DNA from: Bacteroidota bacterium
Lineage (GTDB): Bacteria; Bacteroidota; Bacteroidia; Chitinophagales; LD1
NCBI GenBank assembly: GCA_023428205.1
Contig: JAEYZB010000146.1
Span: forward strand, 1 to 9,366
Direction of reading: 5' to 3'
DNA length: 9,366 bases
The notes beneath the pieces are model-generated. The model searched no databases, was not told the origin of the DNA, and was given only the letters and a program-made list of their open reading frames with translations. A program made the translations under genes and the position numbers. Shown here piece after piece: positions 6,559-9,366 of the stretch; the stretch's first letter is position 1, and every line of letters begins with the position of its first letter.

Positions 6559-6587
6559 AAACATAATAAACTTATAAATAATCAAAA
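6558..6587 (-). promoter_or_regulatory. Predicted promoter of the hydrolase-SDR-CMD operon
   Basis: On the minus strand TTTTG (6587-6583) and TATGTTTG (6565-6558) are separated by 17 bases, a good match to the Bacteroidota TTTG/TAnnTTTG pair. Transcription would start near 6551, leaving a leader of about 107 nt before the hydrolase ATG. Confidence 0.65.
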
Positions 6588-6611
6588 GGGCTTTTTATAT
6601 TTTCCTACGCT

Positions 6612-6631
6612 GTCGGGTTTTTCAGCCCGGC
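6612..6631 (+). repeat. Hairpin with wobble pairs in the mrp/hydrolase spacer
   Basis: GTCGGGTT and AGCCCGGC pair around a TTTC loop. Two of the eight pairs are G-U in plus-strand RNA and would be C-A mismatches in minus-strand RNA. The structure therefore favours a plus-strand transcript, although both flanking genes are on the minus strand. There is no clean U-tract, so it is not a clear terminator. Confidence 0.4.
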
Positions 6632-6651
6632 ATTCTTTCATTCTTCAAAAT

Positions 6652-6673
6652 TGTCAGATGGGAACATCTGACA
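6652..6673 (-). terminator. Perfect 9-bp hairpin downstream of mrp, possible weak terminator
   Basis: TGTCAGATG and CATCTGACA form a perfect stem around a four-base loop (GGAA on the plus strand, TTCC on the minus strand). It lies 38 bases past the mrp stop. On the minus strand it is followed by AATTTTG, a short T-run, so it could terminate or stabilise the mrp transcript. The stem is less GC-rich than the terminator at 986-1015. Confidence 0.5.
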
Positions 6674-6685
6674 GCACACTAACTG

Positions 6686-6711
6686 AAATGGTCTGAAAAA
6701 ACGAGCAGGAT
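6686..6711 (+). repeat. Dispersed 26-nt repeat, copy E (abutting the mrp stop)
   Basis: AAATGG, TCTG, then AAAAAACGAGCAGGAT. The 16-base core is identical to copies A and C. Its last base is part of the mrp stop codon (6711-6713). With copy D it brackets the hydrolase operon in the same orientation. Confidence 0.75.
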
Positions 6712-7802
6712 TAAGCCGCGCTTACCGCTTCGAGCTTTTGCTGATTCACAATGGCGATTTGTCGCGCTACGTTTACCCCTAATTCCTCAAAGGCTTTGTA
6801 GGCAAGGCTTTCGGTGTTATCGGTCATCATAACCGGCAGGCCTGCATCGCCTGCTTCGCGGACAGATTGTTCAATCGGGATTTGCGCCAGTAAAGGCATT
6901 TCATATTCTTCCGCCAAGCGTTTTCCGCCTTCTTTTCCGAAAAGGTAATACTTGTTGTTCGGCAGTTCGGGAGGCGAGAAATACGCCATATTTTCCACCA
7001 CACCCAACACGGGAACATTGATTGTATCGAGACGAAACATTGAAAGCGCTTTGCGTGCATCCGCTATTGCCACTTCCTGCGGAGTGGTGACAATGACTGC
7101 GCTGGTTACGTTCACAGTCGAAATCATGGTGAGATGCACATCGCCTGTTCCGGGAGGTGTGTCGATAATCAGGTAATCTAATTTCCCCCAAATGCAGTCG
7201 GTTACAAATTGTTTCAAAGCCGATGAAACCATTGCTCCGCGCCACACAATGGCTTGTCGGTCATCCACAAGTAAGCCGATAGAAAGCACTTTCAGTCCGT
7301 TTACTTCCAATGGCACAATGTAGTGTTTGTCTTTAATCAAACGCACTTCAGGGCGTTTGCCGCGAATGCCGAGCATTACAGGAATGGACGGACCGTGAAT
7401 ATCGGCATCTATCAAACCGACTTTGGCACCTTGTTTCACGAGTGCCATAGCGAGATTTACAGAAACAGTTGATTTTCCGACACCACCTTTGCCCGAAGCC
7501 ACACAAATAATGTTTTTCACGCTTGGCAGAATATTGATGTTTTGATTGCGCTGCGAAGTCACGTTTGCATCCATGGTGATTTCTACGGAAATATCATTTC
7601 CGAAAGCCGCTAACACGGCTTCTTCACAATCGCGTCTTATTTTTTCTTTCAGCGGACAGGCGGGAGTTGTCAGCGTGACCCGAAACGATACTTTTTTATC
7701 GGTAACCGAAACATCGGAAACCATTCCAAGGGACACAATATCTTTTTTGATGTCTGGGTCAATGACATCAGACAACGCAGCTAAAACTTTTTCATTATTC
7801 AT
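6711..7802 (-). CDS. mrp: Mrp/ApbC/NBP35-family P-loop ATPase (Fe-S cluster carrier)
   Basis: This 363-residue protein has an N-terminal MIP18/DUF59 domain (about 1-80, with DPDIKKDIVSLGMV and TTPACPLKEKI) followed by the Mrp ATPase. The ATPase shows the deviant Walker A SGKGGVGKST (103-112), IDADIHGPS (131-139), IDTPPGTGD (213-221) and VVENMAYF (268-275). Family members bind and pass Fe-S clusters to apoproteins in the cytosol as ATP-dependent dimers. The CxxC that holds the cluster in E. coli Mrp, shortly after the ENM motif, is absent: the segment reads SPPELPNNKYYLFGKEGG, as I recall for Bacteroidota Mrp proteins. Cluster handling must therefore use other ligands, perhaps including Cys49 in the N-terminal domain. 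The start at ATG 7802 lies only 9 bases after a promoter-like TATCTTCG. It diverges from the VWA gene. Confidence 0.95.
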   Translation of the reverse strand: MNNEKVLAALSDVIDPDIKKDIVSLGMVSDVSVTDKKVSFRVTLTTPACPLKEKIRRDCEEAVLAAFGNDISVEITMDANVTSQRNQNINILPSVKNIICVASGKGGVGKSTVSVNLAMALVKQGAKVGLIDADIHGPSIPVMLGIRGKRPEVRLIKDKHYIVPLEVNGLKVLSIGLLVDDRQAIVWRGAMVSSALKQFVTDCIWGKLDYLIIDTPPGTGDVHLTMISTVNVTSAVIVTTPQEVAIADARKALSMFRLDTINVPVLGVVENMAYFSPPELPNNKYYLFGKEGGKRLAEEYEMPLLAQIPIEQSVREAGDAGLPVMMTDNTESLAYKAFEELGVNVARQIAIVNQQKLEAVSAA

Positions 7803-7811
7803 AATCGGGGG

Positions 7812-7819
7812 CGAAGATA
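7812..7819 (-). promoter_or_regulatory. Putative -7 box (TATCTTCG) for mrp
   Basis: The minus-strand TATCTTCG, one base off TAnnTTTG and identical to the box before smr, ends 9 bases before the mrp ATG. The transcript leader would be only a few bases. No good -33 element is seen at the usual distance. Confidence 0.45.
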
Positions 7820-7822
7820 GTA

Positions 7823-7892
7823 ATTTGATAATTTGATGATAAGCGAACTTGTCTATTCATTGCCAAATCATCAAATTGACTAATTATCAAAT
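7823..7892. repeat. Nested inverted repeats in the mrp/VWA divergent spacer
   Basis: ATTTGATAAT (7823-7832) pairs with ATTATCAAAT (7883-7892), and ATTTGATGAT (7831-7840) pairs with ATCATCAAAT (7867-7876). Together they form a stem of about 18 bp with a 6-base bulge and a 26-base loop. Each arm is also a near tandem repeat of an ATTTGATRAT unit. It lies between the two divergent promoters and could be a shared regulatory site or a simple intergenic repeat. Confidence 0.6.
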
Positions 7893-7905
7893 CTTTTTAA
7901 GTTTG
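7876..7905 (+). promoter_or_regulatory. Predicted promoter of the VWA gene
   Basis: TTG (7876-7878), a 19-base spacer and TAAGTTTG (7898-7905) match the Bacteroidota promoter. The -7 box ends only 3 bases before the ATG at 7909, so the mRNA would be leaderless or nearly so. The -33 element lies within the inverted repeat. Confidence 0.55.
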
Positions 7906-7908
7906 GAC

Positions 7909-9276
7909 ATGATTAGGAAATTTTTGTGGCTGTTATTTGTTCCCATAGTGAGTTTTGCGCAAGAAAAAGAAGTGTCGCCTATTAATATTTTGTTGGTGTT
8001 AGACGCTTCGCTGAGTATGGAAAAGGAATGGGGCTCGGGTTCGAAATGGCAAATAGCGATGCAAGTGGTGAGTGATGTGGCGGATAGTATTGCACTTTCC
8101 CCGAATGTAAATTATGGCTTGCGAATGTTTGGGCATCTATATGCAAATGAGGAACACAACTGCAAAGATTCGCGCTTAGAACTGCCTTTGGGAAGATATA
8201 ACAAGGCGAAAGTAATGGCAAAGTTGAAAACTACTCGTCCGCGAGGAATTACGCCCATTGCTTATTCCATTGAAAAATCTGTGAATGATTTTAGTCAAGC
8301 ACCTGCCGGAAAAAACATTCTTATTTTGGTAACAGACGGTGAAGAAGCTTGTGGTGGTGACCCTTGTAAAGCCTCATGGGAACTGCAACAAAAAGGGATT
8401 ATTTTAAAACCGTATGTGATTGGATTGGCGCTTAGCGGAGTGGCGGAAAATCGGTTTAAATGTATCGGTGAATTGGTAAATACCGACAGCGGAGAGGAAT
8501 TTGCCCAAACACTCAAAAAAATGGTGGTGGAAGCCATTTCGCGCACTACGGTGCAAGTAAATTTGCTGGATGCAGAACAACTGCCGCGTGAAACAGCCGT
8601 GCCAATTACATTTTACGACAGAGAAACCGGTTTGTCGAAATATGATTTCTATCACACATTAAATGCGTACGGAAATCCGGATACGTTTACTGTTTCCCCG
8701 CATTTTGAATACGACATTCAAGTACATACTACACCGGAACGTTGGATAAAAAACGTGCATTTGGAAAAAGATATACACAACGTTATTTCCACTCCGGCTG
8801 CGCAAGGTTCCATATTGTTTAAGCTGCAAGGGGTAGTCTCCAAATCGGCTTTGATTGACAGAATAAAATGTTTGGTACACGAGAAAGATGCACTTGATTT
8901 TATTGCTGTACAGCGAGTGAATACCGAAATAAAATATTTGACCGGAAAGTACGATTTAGAAATACTGACGCTACCGCCTATTTCACTGAAAAATGTTGTC
9001 GTAGAACCCAATAAGGTTACTGAAATTGCCGTTCCTGCGCCAAGCATAGTGACTATCAGTAAAACATCGACCTGCTATGGGGCCATTTTTCTGAAAACAG
9101 GGGAGGAGTTGGTAAAGGTATATGACTTGAATCAAACGCCTGCACAAGAAACCATCGTGTTGCAACAAGGTAAATATCGTGCCGTCTATCGCGCTAAAAT
9201 GGCGAAGTCCATTAATAATTCCACGAACAAAGATTTTGAAGTAAGCAGTGGCGGAAGTCTATTTTTAAAACTTTAA
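7909..9276 (+). CDS. Exported von Willebrand factor type A (VWA) domain protein
   Basis: The ATG at 7909 is chosen because it gives a signal peptide directly (MIRKFLWLLFVPIVSFA, predicted cut before Gln18). The in-frame TTG at 7849 adds 20 residues and lies in the inverted repeat. The 455-residue protein has a VWA domain at about 24-210 with an intact metal-ion-dependent adhesion site: DASLS (32-36), Thr115 in RGITPIAYS, and Asp143 in LVTDGEEACGGDPC. The TDGEExCGGDPC segment is typical of bacterial VWA proteins annotated near Ca-activated-chloride-channel-like families. Cys85, 148, 153 and 185 could form disulfides after export. The C-terminal part (about 211-455) looks all-beta, with several strand-rich repeats (KYDLEILTLPP, GKYRAVYRA), possibly for binding other envelope or extracellular ligands. 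No lipobox or T9SS sorting domain is seen, so it is probably periplasmic. Its partner is unknown. Confidence 0.88.
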   Translation: MIRKFLWLLFVPIVSFAQEKEVSPINILLVLDASLSMEKEWGSGSKWQIAMQVVSDVADSIALSPNVNYGLRMFGHLYANEEHNCKDSRLELPLGRYNKAKVMAKLKTTRPRGITPIAYSIEKSVNDFSQAPAGKNILILVTDGEEACGGDPCKASWELQQKGIILKPYVIGLALSGVAENRFKCIGELVNTDSGEEFAQTLKKMVVEAISRTTVQVNLLDAEQLPRETAVPITFYDRETGLSKYDFYHTLNAYGNPDTFTVSPHFEYDIQVHTTPERWIKNVHLEKDIHNVISTPAAQGSILFKLQGVVSKSALIDRIKCLVHEKDALDFIAVQRVNTEIKYLTGKYDLEILTLPPISLKNVVVEPNKVTEIAVPAPSIVTISKTSTCYGAIFLKTGEELVKVYDLNQTPAQETIVLQQGKYRAVYRAKMAKSINNSTNKDFEVSSGGSLFLKL

Positions 9277-9366
9277 TCATACCGGCTTCACATTCTGTCA
9301 TAAAAAAATCAAAGAGGAACATTTCATAATTAATTCATTTGGTTTTACGGATAAATTCTCTTCTTT

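Noticed and set aside
6901..7245. Long minus-strand frames inside mrp
   Set aside because: They are shifted-frame translations of mrp codons with basic, low-complexity composition. The mrp frame carries all the conserved motifs.
7849..7908. TTG start for the VWA protein
   Set aside because: It places 20 polar residues before the signal peptide and lies in the inverted repeat upstream of the predicted promoter.
9277..9366. Possible terminator or promoter at the right edge
   Set aside because: The 90 bases after the VWA stop show no convincing hairpin with a T-tract, and only a partial -7-like match (TTCATTTG) near 9333.

Overview
The window looks like chromosomal DNA of a Bacteroidota member, probably from the Chitinophagaceae/Sphingobacteria side, though the family is a guess. 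The evidence is a type IX secretion (T9SS) C-terminal sorting domain, promoter-like boxes of the TAnnTTTG type, a sigma-54 activator coupled to an lptE gene, a Mrp ATPase of the CxxC-less type, A-rich translation starts and moderate-to-low G+C.

Layout. Positions 1-964 hold the 3' end of a large secreted Calx-beta protein with a T9SS sorting domain, closed by a strong terminator (986-1015). Then comes a rightward pair, a sigma-54 enhancer-binding protein (1073-2317) and lptE (2319-2828), separated by 1 nt. Three leftward units follow: a small exported protein (2927-3295), a stand-alone Smr-domain protein (3372-about 3740), and a tight operon reading from 6443 down to about 3876. The operon encodes a lipoprotein alpha/beta hydrolase, a short-chain dehydrogenase (SDR), a carboxymuconolactone-decarboxylase (CMD) family protein and a short exported ORF that looks cut off. 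Leftward mrp (6711-7802) and rightward exported VWA protein (7909-9276) diverge from a 106-bp spacer with nested inverted repeats. The last 90 bases show nothing I can support.

How the genes relate. The sigma-54 activator/lptE pair links regulation to LPS transport to the outer membrane. The hydrolase-SDR-CMD operon has its own promoter with a palindrome over the predicted transcription start. It could be a small catabolic or lipid/ester-modifying pathway with an exported first step and cytosolic later steps, but no substrate can be read from the sequence. Mrp is an Fe-S carrier-type P-loop ATPase. The VWA protein is predicted to be periplasmic or exported.

The most unusual signal is a dispersed 26-nt repeat: AAATGG, four variable bases, then AAAAAACGAGCAGGAT. 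There are five copies. Two flank the hydrolase operon in the same orientation, and the truncated ORF and the mrp stop codon run directly into these two. One lies just upstream of smr. One degenerate copy follows lptE. One lies in reverse orientation inside the lptE signal-peptide codons. It may be a dispersed genomic repeat used as a recombination point, or an over-represented functional word.
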